Positions 1-8,397 of a stretch of DNA of 64,000 nt are shown here, one piece after another. Numbering within the stretch: position 1 is the first letter of the stretch; every line of letters begins with the position of its first letter. The stretch is taken from NCBI GenBank assembly GCA_964549275.1, contig CAZJUP010000004.1, forward strand, positions 124,001 through 188,000, read 5' to 3'. The notes below the pieces were generated by a model, which saw nothing but the letters and a program-made list of their open reading frames with translations, was not told the origin of the DNA and did no database searches. Both the position numbers and the translations under genes were made by a program. This stretch comes from CAZJUP01 sp964549275 (GTDB lineage: Bacteria > Fidelibacterota > Marinisomatia > Marinisomatales > TCS55).

Positions 1-1918
1 TAAAACAATCTCCAGAATAAGCCAATTCTCGATCATCCTGCCTCTCAGAATAAATCGCTCGCAAAACATCCGGACCACCATCTAAAGGAAGATCCACTTT
101 TCCGCGCCTTAATCGCAAAACTTGCCCCCAAGGCACATCAATCATGCCGAAATTTTCTTTGAGATAATGAACGGTTTCAATTAACTGTTCTCTAATTTGA
201 CTATAATCATAGACATATAACGATGGGTTATGACTTGGCCGAATACTGAGAATCGCCAAAGCAGCGGCAGTATTTTCTTTATCAGTTGATAAATTCCAGT
301 TTTTTAATAACTGAAGCGCCGGTTCTATTTCTCCTCTTTCATTTTCGGCTTCTGATAAAAATCGATCCAGGGTGTGTTTCATTATAGAGTTTTTAGAATA
401 GAATACATCAAATTTATACTGATAAAACTCTTCTCGAGAAATAGAGTCATCCATTCCAAATGTTTCACGAGCACGTAAGGCTCGGTTTGTTTGAAACCGC
501 TCAATACCTGTGTGGAGAGGGTAATTAACGGCAGGGGGATTTTCTATCCCAATTGTAGCTAAAAAGGGAGTGCTGTTACAATTTTGGATGAACCCGGAAG
601 ATGGATTCGTTATCTGTGGAAGCTGGTCATAGCGATAATAATTTTCCCAGATTAAACTTGATTCTTTCCCATCAATAATACCGGTCCAATCATATCCCTC
701 TTTCCTCATCGGCAGCAGAGCATTATATACATAATGAATATTCCCCCATTTGTCTGCATAAGCTGTATTAAACATGGGAATTGCCTGCATTCTCATTGCT
801 TGTTTAAACTCTCCCAAATGAGAAGATTTGTTCATTTTATACCATTGTTCCACTTGGCGAATTTCTCCTAATCCCGCATACCGGATGGCGTAAGTTCCAT
901 GAGGTTGGCGAATGACAGGACCATGAACCGACCCAAGAATTTCTTTTTTGGCACTCCAGTAAAATGGCCCCCATATCTTTACCTTGATTACTTCAGATGT
1001 AATATCCAGGTTTTTCCATTCTCCGTCGAGAAGATATTGGTTATTATTCAGAGGGTTAAGTGTTAATTCATAAACATCAATCAGGTCAGGCTGATTCACA
1101 GTATGAGACCATCCTAAATTGGGGTTGTGCCCTTTTAATATTACTGGAGAACCGGGGAAAAGCCCTCCAGACATATTCCAACCTTCTTTACTGTGGACAT
1201 GGGCTTCATACCAAGTAACTGGTCCTTCCCAGGGCTGATGAGAATTGATGGCAATTCGGGTAAATCCATCTTCGCTACGGTCCGGTCCAATAACAATGAC
1301 ATTGGAAGCCACCATTGAATATTTTCCTCGGCTTATTTTCTCAGATTTCATTTCTGCGAATGAAGGTTTTGTCTCTGAAAAAAGGTTTTTCATTACTTTA
1401 TCTAAATCAAACATCAGAGGAGTGCGGTGGACAAAGCCAGCGACAATGGTTTTCCCGGTTATGGGGAAAAGCCCGGGGATTACATCCTCGGGCTTTAAAC
1501 TGGCGTAATGGTTTAGGCCGTCTGCATAGGCTTCACAGAGTGCTCTCATTTCAATTGATAAATCCCTTTCATATTTTTCTTCAACAACCTCCCATACCTT
1601 TAGCAGTTTAACCATATAATCGTTAGGTGCACCCTCTTTGCCATAAACTCGGGCAAGTTCACCTTTTGCAGCTAATAAAACATTCTGGATTGTCAAAAAA
1701 TCATCCTCAGCATGGGCGAAAGCCAAACCATAGGCAGCATCGGGGTCTGTTTCGCCAAAACTATGGGGGACACCCCAAATATCTCGATATATTGTTACTT
1801 TATATTTTCTGAAAGAATCTATATCAATTTTCTTAATGTAAAGAGGAATCCTGTTTATCCAAAAGGCAATAATAAACATGCCCAAAATACCTATACCAAA
1901 GATAAGCCCTTTTTTCAT
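1..1918 (-). CDS. Penicillin acylase family (peptidase S45 / Ntn hydrolase) protein, 3' end cut by window edge
   Basis: The frame is open from the ATG at 1918 to the left window edge, giving 639 codons with no stop, so the C-terminus is missing. An N-terminal hydrophobic segment (about residues 4-20) looks like a signal peptide or anchor. It is followed by the family's early motif around residues 47-80 (RDIWGVPHSFG..., then AYGLAFAHAEDDF). The likely autoprocessing Ser is S205 in A-S-N-V, the usual start of the beta chain, followed by NSHQPWEGP and the GxSHTVNQPD block typical of acylases. The last readable part (LPLDGGPDVLRAIYS...SGD) matches the C-terminal acylase core, so probably little is missing. 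The family hydrolyses amide bonds of penicillins, acyl-homoserine lactones or other N-acyl compounds; the substrate here cannot be read from sequence. It is the last visible gene of a minus-strand run, 23 nt after the HAD gene. Confidence 0.88.
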   Translation of the reverse strand, partial: MKKGLIFGIGILGMFIIAFWINRIPLYIKKIDIDSFRKYKVTIYRDIWGVPHSFGETDPDAAYGLAFAHAEDDFLTIQNVLLAAKGELARVYGKEGAPNDYMVKLLKVWEVVEEKYERDLSIEMRALCEAYADGLNHYASLKPEDVIPGLFPITGKTIVAGFVHRTPLMFDLDKVMKNLFSETKPSFAEMKSEKISRGKYSMVASNVIVIGPDRSEDGFTRIAINSHQPWEGPVTWYEAHVHSKEGWNMSGGLFPGSPVILKGHNPNLGWSHTVNQPDLIDVYELTLNPLNNNQYLLDGEWKNLDITSEVIKVKIWGPFYWSAKKEILGSVHGPVIRQPHGTYAIRYAGLGEIRQVEQWYKMNKSSHLGEFKQAMRMQAIPMFNTAYADKWGNIHYVYNALLPMRKEGYDWTGIIDGKESSLIWENYYRYDQLPQITNPSSGFIQNCNSTPFLATIGIENPPAVNYPLHTGIERFQTNRALRARETFGMDDSISREEFYQYKFDVFYSKNSIMKHTLDRFLSEAENERGEIEPALQLLKNWNLSTDKENTAAALAILSIRPSHNPSLYVYDYSQIREQLIETVHYLKENFGMIDVPWGQVLRLRRGKVDLPLDGGPDVLRAIYSERQDDRELAYSGDCF

Positions 1919-1941
1919 CTTTTATTTAAACCCAATAGTTT

Positions 1942-2577
1942 TCAAGCATGGATTGTCTTTGAAAACGAAAAAGGGAGAATATCCAGATTAATTAATCCTT
2001 CAATCAACGAATCAACCCCTAGATAATGAATTGTTTTCATTCCCAAATTTTGAGCCGTATTGATATTTATTTCAACATCATCAATGAATAAAGATTCCCC
2101 TGCGACTGTTTCTGCTTTTTGAAGAGCATAATCGTATATCTCCTGCTCTGGTTTTCGATAACCAGCCTCAAATGAATATATTGCCCCGGAAATATAGGAA
2201 AGAAACGAAGCCTTGTTTTTTAGTTCTTCCTTTATGTGCTTTGGGTTTGTATTTGACAATAACCAAATGGGGTGTTTTTTTGATAAGTGCCTAAGCACGG
2301 AATTTGCCGCAGTTTCTTGTCCCAAAAGTAAAGACCACCCTTTCCAAAATTCCGATTCCTTTATACAACAATGCTGGGGTAATCTTTCGGTAAAATCCAA
2401 GAAATAATCCCTATCTGTTATTTCCCCTTTTTCATAGGCATTATGAACGTCTTCAGATAGGGTTCGTTTAATCTGCTCCACGGTCAAATCTAAACTGTTC
2501 GCCCAATAGTTAAGAGTGTGCTTAGGATGAATGTCCAGCAGAACACCTCCAATATCAAAAAATATCGTCTTTTTCAT
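1942..2577 (-). CDS. HAD-family hydrolase (subfamily IA-like phosphatase)
   Basis: A 211-residue haloacid dehalogenase-type protein. Motif I is FFDIGGVLLD with nucleophile D8; the second Asp common in phosphatases is Gly (G10), as in the YihX-like DxGGV group. Motif II is LLSNTN (S108), motif III is YRKPE (K142) and motif IV is LFIDDVEIN (D166, D167). A helical cap lies between residues 15 and 90. Such proteins usually dephosphorylate sugar phosphates or other small phosphomonoesters in the cytoplasm; the substrate is unknown. The start is 3 nt after the stop of the upstream glycosylase gene, so the two are probably co-transcribed. Confidence 0.85.
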   Translation of the reverse strand: MKKTIFFDIGGVLLDIHPKHTLNYWANSLDLTVEQIKRTLSEDVHNAYEKGEITDRDYFLDFTERLPQHCCIKESEFWKGWSLLLGQETAANSVLRHLSKKHPIWLLSNTNPKHIKEELKNKASFLSYISGAIYSFEAGYRKPEQEIYDYALQKAETVAGESLFIDDVEININTAQNLGMKTIHYLGVDSLIEGLINLDILPFSFSKTIHA

Positions 2578-2580
2578 ATC

Positions 2581-3195
2581 TCACCATTCAAATGGGCCAT
2601 CTACAACTCTCCATAAATACCATGCTGCGATAGTCCGATATGGTTTCCAAATATCAGATCCAGATTTCAGTTCCTCCGTTGTAGGGAGCTTCTTCATCTG
2701 TAAAATTCTTTGATACCCTTTTTGAATTCCCAAATCTCCCAATGGAAATACATCGAGTCGATTTAAAGTAAACATCAAGAACATATCCGCTGTCCACTGG
2801 CCAATACCTTTTACTTTCATCAACTCAGCGCAGACCTCTTCGTCAGACATCTTCTCTACGTCACCCAGATAAATCTCCCCTTTATCCAATTTATCAGATA
2901 AATCTTTGATGTACGTAGCCTTTTGCTTCGACAGACCGACATTTCTTAAAGATTCATGGGGAAAGGAAAGAACCTCCCCGGGTAGGGGAAACCGACATCC
3001 TTCAAATAAATTCAAAAACCGACGGTAAATTGTATTCGCAGCTTTTCCACTTAATTGCTGATAGATGATTGCCCGGACCAATGCTTCGTAATAATTAGTT
3101 TCAGGTTTAAATACAGGCGGACCAAATCTGCCTATCAGTTTACCCAATTTAGGGTCAACACGACTAAGATGGATCAATGCGCTGTCAAGATTCAC
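2581..3195 (-). CDS. DNA-3-methyladenine glycosylase, AlkA-like (HhH-GPD superfamily)
   Basis: A 204-residue base-excision repair glycosylase. The helix-hairpin-helix (LMKVKGIGQWTADM, about residues 126-139) binds the DNA backbone, and D154 in PLGDLG is the catalytic Asp expected about 15-20 residues downstream. The preceding IIYQQLSGKAANTIYRRF segment is the typical AlkA N-side helix. It is shorter than E. coli AlkA (282 residues) because the N-terminal TBP-like domain is missing, as in many bacterial single-domain forms. The enzyme would remove alkylated purines from DNA. The start overlaps the stop of the upstream methyltransferase gene by 4 nt (ATGA), indicating translational coupling. 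Confidence 0.9.
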   Translation of the reverse strand: MNLDSALIHLSRVDPKLGKLIGRFGPPVFKPETNYYEALVRAIIYQQLSGKAANTIYRRFLNLFEGCRFPLPGEVLSFPHESLRNVGLSKQKATYIKDLSDKLDKGEIYLGDVEKMSDEEVCAELMKVKGIGQWTADMFLMFTLNRLDVFPLGDLGIQKGYQRILQMKKLPTTEELKSGSDIWKPYRTIAAWYLWRVVDGPFEW

Positions 3196-3932
3196 TTATT
3201 CACCGAACAGATATACAATTGAAGCAGGCTTGTTTCGTTAAATAGCTCACCATTGTAATCTCCCCATTTTTCGTCAATGCAAAACCCTGCTTCTGTTAAC
3301 AGTCTGTCCATGGTATCTGGATAATACATCCTCATATCAAAATGATATTCATCACTTTCATGCTCATTTCCCCGATTGATAACCCAATGGATAGAATTAA
3401 TCCCCAAGAGCTCATCATACCGACTATTTTCTTGTACCATACATTTTCCACCTTTTGGATGAATAAAGGAAACTACATCATAAAATTGTGATTCATCCCT
3501 GTATAGAAAATCCGGGTCTGGAATAAAAATGTCGATCAAAAACTTTCCCCTTTTTGAAAGATGCTTTTTCACACATTCCAAGAAACTGATGGCCTCTCCA
3601 TCGGAATACAAATGCAAAAAGGAGTTAAATCCAATGAAGATTAAATCGAAAGTTTTTCCCAGTGAATATTTCTGCATATCCCCCTGAATGAAATTCTCTT
3701 TTGTACCAAACTTTTTATGGCAATACTCCACATATTCCCGGCTCATATCCAATCCTGTATAGTCAATACCCTTTTTTATAAATGGGGCAGCCAACCTACC
3801 GGTTCCCGAGGCCAACTCTAAAATCGGTCCACCGGTTTTCTCTGACCAGTTCATATAAAACGGAATATCATCCTTTTTATGACTATAAATGGCATCATAA
3901 AGTTCGGGCATTTTATAAATATCAATAACCAA
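3192..3932 (-). CDS. Class I SAM-dependent methyltransferase
   Basis: A 246-residue protein with a Rossmann-type SAM-binding core. Motif I is ILELASGTGRLA (about residues 37-48), followed by the acidic end of beta2 in YTGLDMSREYV and the motif IV-like FDLIFIGFNSFLHL. The layout fits Methyltransf_25/31-type small-molecule methylases. Nothing identifies the substrate. The gene overlaps the AlkA-like gene by 4 nt and lies 29 nt downstream of the aminopeptidase gene. Confidence 0.8.
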   Translation of the reverse strand: MVIDIYKMPELYDAIYSHKKDDIPFYMNWSEKTGGPILELASGTGRLAAPFIKKGIDYTGLDMSREYVEYCHKKFGTKENFIQGDMQKYSLGKTFDLIFIGFNSFLHLYSDGEAISFLECVKKHLSKRGKFLIDIFIPDPDFLYRDESQFYDVVSFIHPKGGKCMVQENSRYDELLGINSIHWVINRGNEHESDEYHFDMRMYYPDTMDRLLTEAGFCIDEKWGDYNGELFNETSLLQLYICSVNK

Positions 3933-3961
3933 GAATTACTCTGTTGTATCCCGTTTTATTG

Positions 3962-5047
3962 CTAAAGAATGAGTAATTCTTTAGTCGTTTTATTCAAGAT
4001 TTCACACCCTGTCTTGGTAATGAGTATGTCATCTTCTATTCTAACGCCCCCCCATCCCGGTAAATATATTCCCGGTTCAACTGTAACCAGATTCCCCTCT
4101 TCCAAAACTTGTTGGCTAAGCTGACTTAATCTCGGCTGTGTATGAATTTCCAATCCGATGCCATGGCCTGTACTGTGATTATAATACTTGCCATAACCCC
4201 TCTCAGAAATCCAATCCCGTGTGGCTGAATCCATATCTTTACAAGATACGCCGGGTTTCGCCGCATCCAATCCTGCCTGCTGAGCACCATTTACAATTTC
4301 ATAAATTTCATAATGTTTATCCGTTGCCTCTTCTAAAACAGGGGTCCGAGTCATATCCGCATGATATCCTGAAACTTTTGCAGCCGCATCTATAACTATA
4401 AAATCGCCGGATTCAAATGGCCGGTCAGACGGAACCGCATGGGGTAGTGCGCTGTTTGGTCCACCTGCAACAATGGGAGAATAAGCCTCACCATCCGCAG
4501 ATTCTCTATAACGAGAAACTAGAAAGTTTGCGATTTGTTTTTCGGTAACCCCCGCCTTAATCCTATGTACCGCTTCAGCATAGATTGAGTCTGTAATATG
4601 CACAGCTTCTCGAATGGCCTCAATTTCCGAATCATCTTTTACGGCCTGAAGCTTTTCTAAAACCATTGATGTACTTTCCCAAGCGACTTCTGGAAATACC
4701 GATTTTATTTCATTATACCTGCTAACGGAAACATTATCACCTTCAAACCCGATCGTCATACCTTTAGGAATAAGATTTTGTTTTTTGACACTCATTAATT
4801 CTAAATGAGACAAACTCTCGATGATCCGCTCAAACCCAAACACTTCTTTTTTTGACTGAATATCGTATCGCCCGTCTGAAATAAAATATTGTTTTTCCGG
4901 TAATATAAGGCAAACGGCCGATGAGCCGGTAAAACCGGAAATATACCGTACGCTGGTTATGTTGGAGATCAGCATCCCGTCTAAATCCATTTTGGCCAAG
5001 ATAGATTTTAATTTCTCCTGTCTACTGAAAAATATTTTTTCGCTCAT
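3962..5047 (-). CDS. M24 family Xaa-Pro aminopeptidase / dipeptidase
   Basis: A 361-residue metallopeptidase, the usual length for Xaa-Pro peptidases of the PepQ/PapA type. It has an N-terminal creatinase-like domain (residues 1-130) and a C-terminal pita-bread domain. All five metal ligands are visible: D220 (VIDAAA), D231 (GYHADMTRT), H295 (HSTGHGIG), E324 (VEPGIY) and E338 (VRIEDD). H203 (LPHAVPS) matches the conserved substrate-side His. It would cleave Xaa-Pro bonds in the cytoplasm during peptide turnover. There is no signal peptide. Confidence 0.92.
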   Translation of the reverse strand: MSEKIFFSRQEKLKSILAKMDLDGMLISNITSVRYISGFTGSSAVCLILPEKQYFISDGRYDIQSKKEVFGFERIIESLSHLELMSVKKQNLIPKGMTIGFEGDNVSVSRYNEIKSVFPEVAWESTSMVLEKLQAVKDDSEIEAIREAVHITDSIYAEAVHRIKAGVTEKQIANFLVSRYRESADGEAYSPIVAGGPNSALPHAVPSDRPFESGDFIVIDAAAKVSGYHADMTRTPVLEEATDKHYEIYEIVNGAQQAGLDAAKPGVSCKDMDSATRDWISERGYGKYYNHSTGHGIGLEIHTQPRLSQLSQQVLEEGNLVTVEPGIYLPGWGGVRIEDDILITKTGCEILNKTTKELLIL

Positions 5048-5115
5048 TATTTTCTTTAGTTTTATTTGATATGGTATGGGAATTTATCTGGAAAAACTAA
5101 TTTGCCGGTGTAAAA

Positions 5116-5769
5116 CTAAGGTTGTATTTCAGCTTTTATGGCTTTTCTTTCTTCTGCTATTTTCTTTTTGTCTTCTCCTTTTTTTTCCATCACCTCAAGA
5201 ACATCCAGCGCCTGATGAAACAACCCCTGATTCCTGAGGACAGCTACAAAAGTAAATGTTGCCAGCCTTGGGGTAATATTCATCCCGTCCAATGTAAGTT
5301 CGGGATGGTGGAGGGTTATATTTTTTTTTGGAGAAGGACCAGGTTTTTTTATCTTCTGATTTTTGGAGACAGATTTTTTCTTCTTCAGATAATCCTTGGC
5401 CAATTTATTTTTCGGGTCCAGTACCAGCACCCGTTTCCAGCTTGCTCGTATTGTAGCTTGGGCCCGTCCCAACTGTTCTTGTATTATGGGAAGTATCCCC
5501 GCTGCTGAATGATGATCCGGAGTAGTGTGCAATACTTTTTTCATCATCCTCTCTGCTTCACTGAGGTGTCCTAATCCCAGTTCTGCCTGGGCAAATATAA
5601 ACTGTCCATCACAATTACCCGGATGATGATTTAACCCAATTTCACACACTTTTTTCGCACGAGAAAAATCACCTTTCGACAAATACATCTCTGCCAAAAC
5701 TGGGAATAAAACCGTATCGAAATGGTCGGCAAAATGCAGTTCAAGTTCTGTCTGGTTTGTTAAGTCCAT
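5116..5769 (-). CDS. TPR-repeat protein of unknown function
   Basis: A 217-residue protein with at least two or three tetratricopeptide-like repeats at residues ~15-115 (for example LAEMYLSKGDFSRAKKVCEIGL and a repeat ending in TPDHHSAAGI), a Lys-rich linker at ~127-150, and a further helical pair near the C-terminus. There is no signal peptide. The ATG directly follows the stop of the B12-binding gene (TAAATG), so the pair is translationally coupled and may work together. TPR domains mediate protein contacts; no enzymatic motif is visible. Confidence 0.7.
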   Translation of the reverse strand: MDLTNQTELELHFADHFDTVLFPVLAEMYLSKGDFSRAKKVCEIGLNHHPGNCDGQFIFAQAELGLGHLSEAERMMKKVLHTTPDHHSAAGILPIIQEQLGRAQATIRASWKRVLVLDPKNKLAKDYLKKKKSVSKNQKIKKPGPSPKKNITLHHPELTLDGMNITPRLATFTFVAVLRNQGLFHQALDVLEVMEKKGEDKKKIAEERKAIKAEIQP

Positions 5770-6201
5770 TTAACGCCTATTTGTATTGACCCAATTTGTG
5801 ATATAATCCACAGTTTCATTTACAGGAGTTCCCGGGCCGAAGAGTTTCCCTGCACCCATTTTTTCCAGTGTACCCATATCTTTTTTTGGGATAATGCCAC
5901 CGCCAACCAGTAGCACATCATCTAATCCTTTTTCCTTCATTAAGGCAAGCACTTTGGGGAAAATGGTCATATGGGCATTATTGAGACTGGACAGGGCAAT
6001 CACATCTACATCTTCCTGCAGGGCAGCGGATACAATCATTTCCGGGGTCTGACGAAGACCAAGATAAATCACTTCCATTCCGGCATCTCGATAGGCCGCA
6101 GCCAATACCTTGATGCCACGGTCGTGGCCGTCCAATCCGGGCTTGGCCATGAGAATTCTTATTTTCCGTTTCATAGGTTTTATAGGGTTATTTTTGGGCA
6201 A
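5770..6201 (-). CDS. Cobalamin-binding domain protein (methylmalonyl-CoA mutase C-terminal / small-subunit type)
   Basis: A 143-residue free-standing B12-binding domain. The signature D24-x-H26-x-x-G29 (GLDGHDRG) supplies the cobalt-coordinating His, and the later ALSSLNNAH and VGGGIIP motifs line the nucleotide-tail pocket. It resembles the C-terminal domain of methylmalonyl-CoA mutase or the separate small subunit of acyl-CoA mutases. No catalytic (TIM-barrel) mutase subunit or meaB is present in the window, so the partner must be elsewhere. An internal ATG (M10) just before the domain is an alternative start. It is the first gene of the minus-strand run and is divergent from the AraC gene. 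Confidence 0.85.
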   Translation of the reverse strand: MPKNNPIKPMKRKIRILMAKPGLDGHDRGIKVLAAAYRDAGMEVIYLGLRQTPEMIVSAALQEDVDVIALSSLNNAHMTIFPKVLALMKEKGLDDVLLVGGGIIPKKDMGTLEKMGAGKLFGPGTPVNETVDYITNWVNTNRR

Positions 6202-6385
6202 AATTTACGAAATCATCTCCGATGGAATACAAAAAGAATGTGCAGTGTATTTTAGCAAGATTGGAGTAGTTTGGGGATAAAGATCACCATTATGTTCTTC
6301 CAATGATTTTTAGGAATGACAGAAAAGAATCGACCCGCCAAGTCCGCTCCTGGTTTAAAAAGGGGATGATGAGAACCTCAATTAT

Positions 6386-6404
6386 TTCTGATCCCCGATC
6401 AGAA
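6386..6404. promoter_or_regulatory. Perfect 8+8 dyad upstream of the AraC-type regulator gene
   Basis: TTCTGATC-CCC-GATCAGAA is a perfect inverted repeat with a 3-nt spacer, ending 35 nt before the GTG start of the AraC-family gene in the 238-bp divergent region 6202-6439. It could be an operator for autoregulation or a small RNA hairpin in the leader. AraC proteins more often bind direct repeats, so the role is unproven. I see no cobalamin riboswitch or convincing promoter boxes elsewhere in this divergent region. Confidence 0.35.
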
Positions 6405-6439
6405 GGGAATCTTTCGTTAATTTTTCAGGAGACCGGCAG

Positions 6440-7318
6440 GTGAACAGCCATAAAAACTCCAGCTTATCCGACTATCAAAACCGCATCCAAAAAGTCGTCG
6501 GCTATATTGAGGACCACTGGGATGAAGCCTTGTCCCTTTCCACCTTAGCTAAAATCGCCTCCTTCTCTCCTTTTCATTTTCATCGGATTTTCCAAGCTAT
6601 GACTGGAGAAACTGCGGGACAATATGTACGGCGGCTCCAGTTAGAAAAAGCAGCCAACAGCCTGATTAAAACTCAAAAATCAATAACGGAAATCGCCCTT
6701 GTCTCCTATGACACACCCGCAGCCTTTACCAAAGCGTTTAAACGCCAGTTTCATATTAGTCCCAAGTCCTACAGGAAAACTCAAAAACCAGTCATCTTCA
6801 CCTCCATTCAATTTCCCAAGAATCGGGATGAAAATTCTTTGAACCCTACCCTTAAAAAAATTAGAGAAATCCCTGTATTATTTGTTCGGGAAAATGGTCC
6901 TTACCGCCAAGCTGCTGAACTGGCCTGGACAAGGCTCATGCAATGGGCTTATTCAAATAATTGTATGACCTCTAAAACCCAATTGATGGGCATTTCCCAT
7001 GACAATCCCAATATTACCGATGAAAAAAACCTGCGTTATGATGCTTGTATAAGTTATGATACTCGGAAGAAACCTGTGAAAAGCATTGGAGAAAAAACGA
7101 TACTCGGTGGATTGTATGCAGTTTTTTTGCATCGGGGTAGGTTGAATAATATTTCTAAATCCTTAAATTATATCTATGGGATATGGCTACCTCAAAGTGG
7201 GTATGCCCTCCGAGACTGTCCCAATTTTGACCTGTATTTGAACCGCGATCCCAGAAGAACAAACCCCGAAAACTTGAAAACAAATATTTATATCCCTATT
7301 GGAAAGGAGTACCTATGA
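6440..7318 (+). CDS. AraC-family transcriptional regulator with C-terminal GyrI-like ligand domain
   Basis: A 292-residue regulator. Residues ~12-112 form the two helix-turn-helix DNA-binding unit of AraC/SoxS proteins (LSLSTLAKIASFSPFHFHRIF, then ITEIALVSYDTPAAFTKAFK and the closing FHISPKSYRK). Residues ~125-290 resemble the GyrI/Rob C-terminal effector-binding domain. The Rob/TipA-like layout suggests a small-molecule (drug or toxin) sensor. The start is GTG, preceded by CAGGA 9 nt upstream. The stop overlaps the start of the lipoprotein gene (ATGA). The third gene of this operon encodes another GyrI-like protein. Confidence 0.88.
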   Translation: MNSHKNSSLSDYQNRIQKVVGYIEDHWDEALSLSTLAKIASFSPFHFHRIFQAMTGETAGQYVRRLQLEKAANSLIKTQKSITEIALVSYDTPAAFTKAFKRQFHISPKSYRKTQKPVIFTSIQFPKNRDENSLNPTLKKIREIPVLFVRENGPYRQAAELAWTRLMQWAYSNNCMTSKTQLMGISHDNPNITDEKNLRYDACISYDTRKKPVKSIGEKTILGGLYAVFLHRGRLNNISKSLNYIYGIWLPQSGYALRDCPNFDLYLNRDPRRTNPENLKTNIYIPIGKEYL

Positions 7319-8367
7319 CTATCAAACAAATCATTCTGATGATCTCAGGCTTATTACCCCTGATGTCCTGTTCTTTTTTTTCAAAGCCCCTCTATGAACC
7401 TGGAAGAATCAAATCGTCTGACATTGGCTTGGACCCTCAGTCCCAATCTGCGAATTCATCTCAATTATGGCATGTGGAAGAAGATATCTCTCTGTTTCAT
7501 TTTTCACAAGGAACTGGAGAAAATATCCTCATTCTTCATGGAGGACCTGGAATACCAAACAAATCCCCATGGAAAGGATTAACTCCTTTAACGGATTCCC
7601 TTAAAATGCATTATTATAACCAGCGGGGCTGTGGACAATCCACCTTACCTTTCGACCGATTTGAGTCGAAAAACTTCTACAAAAATTTGACTGTCCTCGA
7701 AGAGAAACTGGGTCTGTCCGCTCACATAGCCGATGTGGAAAGAATTCGAAGAATCTTGGGAAATGAAAAAATCACTCTCGTGGGTCATTCCTTTGGCGGT
7801 TTTATCGCGGCTCTCTATGCAGCAGAATTCCCGGAAAGAGTCAGATCTCTCATTCTCGTAAATCCCGCCTCAGTTTTAGAGCTTCCAACTCCATTTAATC
7901 TATTCGATATCGTTAAACAAAAGCTCCCAGCTAAGGACCTACAAGATTACGACCATTGGATAAATAACTATTTTGATTATAAAAATATATTTTCAAAATC
8001 CGAGGCAGAATTGAGACAACTCAACGAAGAATTCGGAAAATTCTGGTCTCTGGTCTATCCTGAATCCGGCTTGACTATGCCCGAAGAAATCGCAGATAAA
8101 ACCGGGGGATGGGTTGTTCATGCTATCAACTTCAGCATGGGACAGAAACATGATTATCGTGAAGCGATGGGCAAAATCACCTGTCCAACCCTCATCCTCC
8201 ATGGGGAAAAAGATCTAATCCCGCTCCAAGCGAGTGTAGTATATCAAAACCTTATTAAAGGATCCATTTTAAAAATTATAGAAGATGCAGGGCATTTTCC
8301 TTTCGAAGAAAATCCGGATGCCTTCACTCATACATTCTGGGAATTTTTATCAGGTGTTATAAATTAA
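7315..8367 (+). CDS. Alpha/beta hydrolase lipoprotein, proline iminopeptidase-like (S33)
   Basis: A 350-residue protein with a lipoprotein signal peptide (lipobox L-M-S-C, Cys19), so it is probably anchored in the envelope. The oxyanion motif HGGPG (residues 75-79) and nucleophile elbow GHSFGG (S159) are those of the proline iminopeptidase family; D300 (LHGEKD) and H327 (DAGHFPF) complete the triad. It would hydrolyse N-terminal prolyl peptides or other esters and amides outside the cytoplasm. It lies between an AraC-GyrI regulator (4-nt overlap) and a GyrI-like protein (30-nt gap), suggesting induction by a small molecule. Confidence 0.87.
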   Translation: MTIKQIILMISGLLPLMSCSFFSKPLYEPGRIKSSDIGLDPQSQSANSSQLWHVEEDISLFHFSQGTGENILILHGGPGIPNKSPWKGLTPLTDSLKMHYYNQRGCGQSTLPFDRFESKNFYKNLTVLEEKLGLSAHIADVERIRRILGNEKITLVGHSFGGFIAALYAAEFPERVRSLILVNPASVLELPTPFNLFDIVKQKLPAKDLQDYDHWINNYFDYKNIFSKSEAELRQLNEEFGKFWSLVYPESGLTMPEEIADKTGGWVVHAINFSMGQKHDYREAMGKITCPTLILHGEKDLIPLQASVVYQNLIKGSILKIIEDAGHFPFEENPDAFTHTFWEFLSGVIN

Positions 8368-8397
8368 AACCACTCAATAAATCAAGAGGTATAGACT

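Noticed and set aside
6202..6439. Cobalamin riboswitch upstream of the B12-binding protein gene
   Set aside because: No B12-box-like or long structured leader is seen; the only strong structure is the short dyad nearer the AraC gene.
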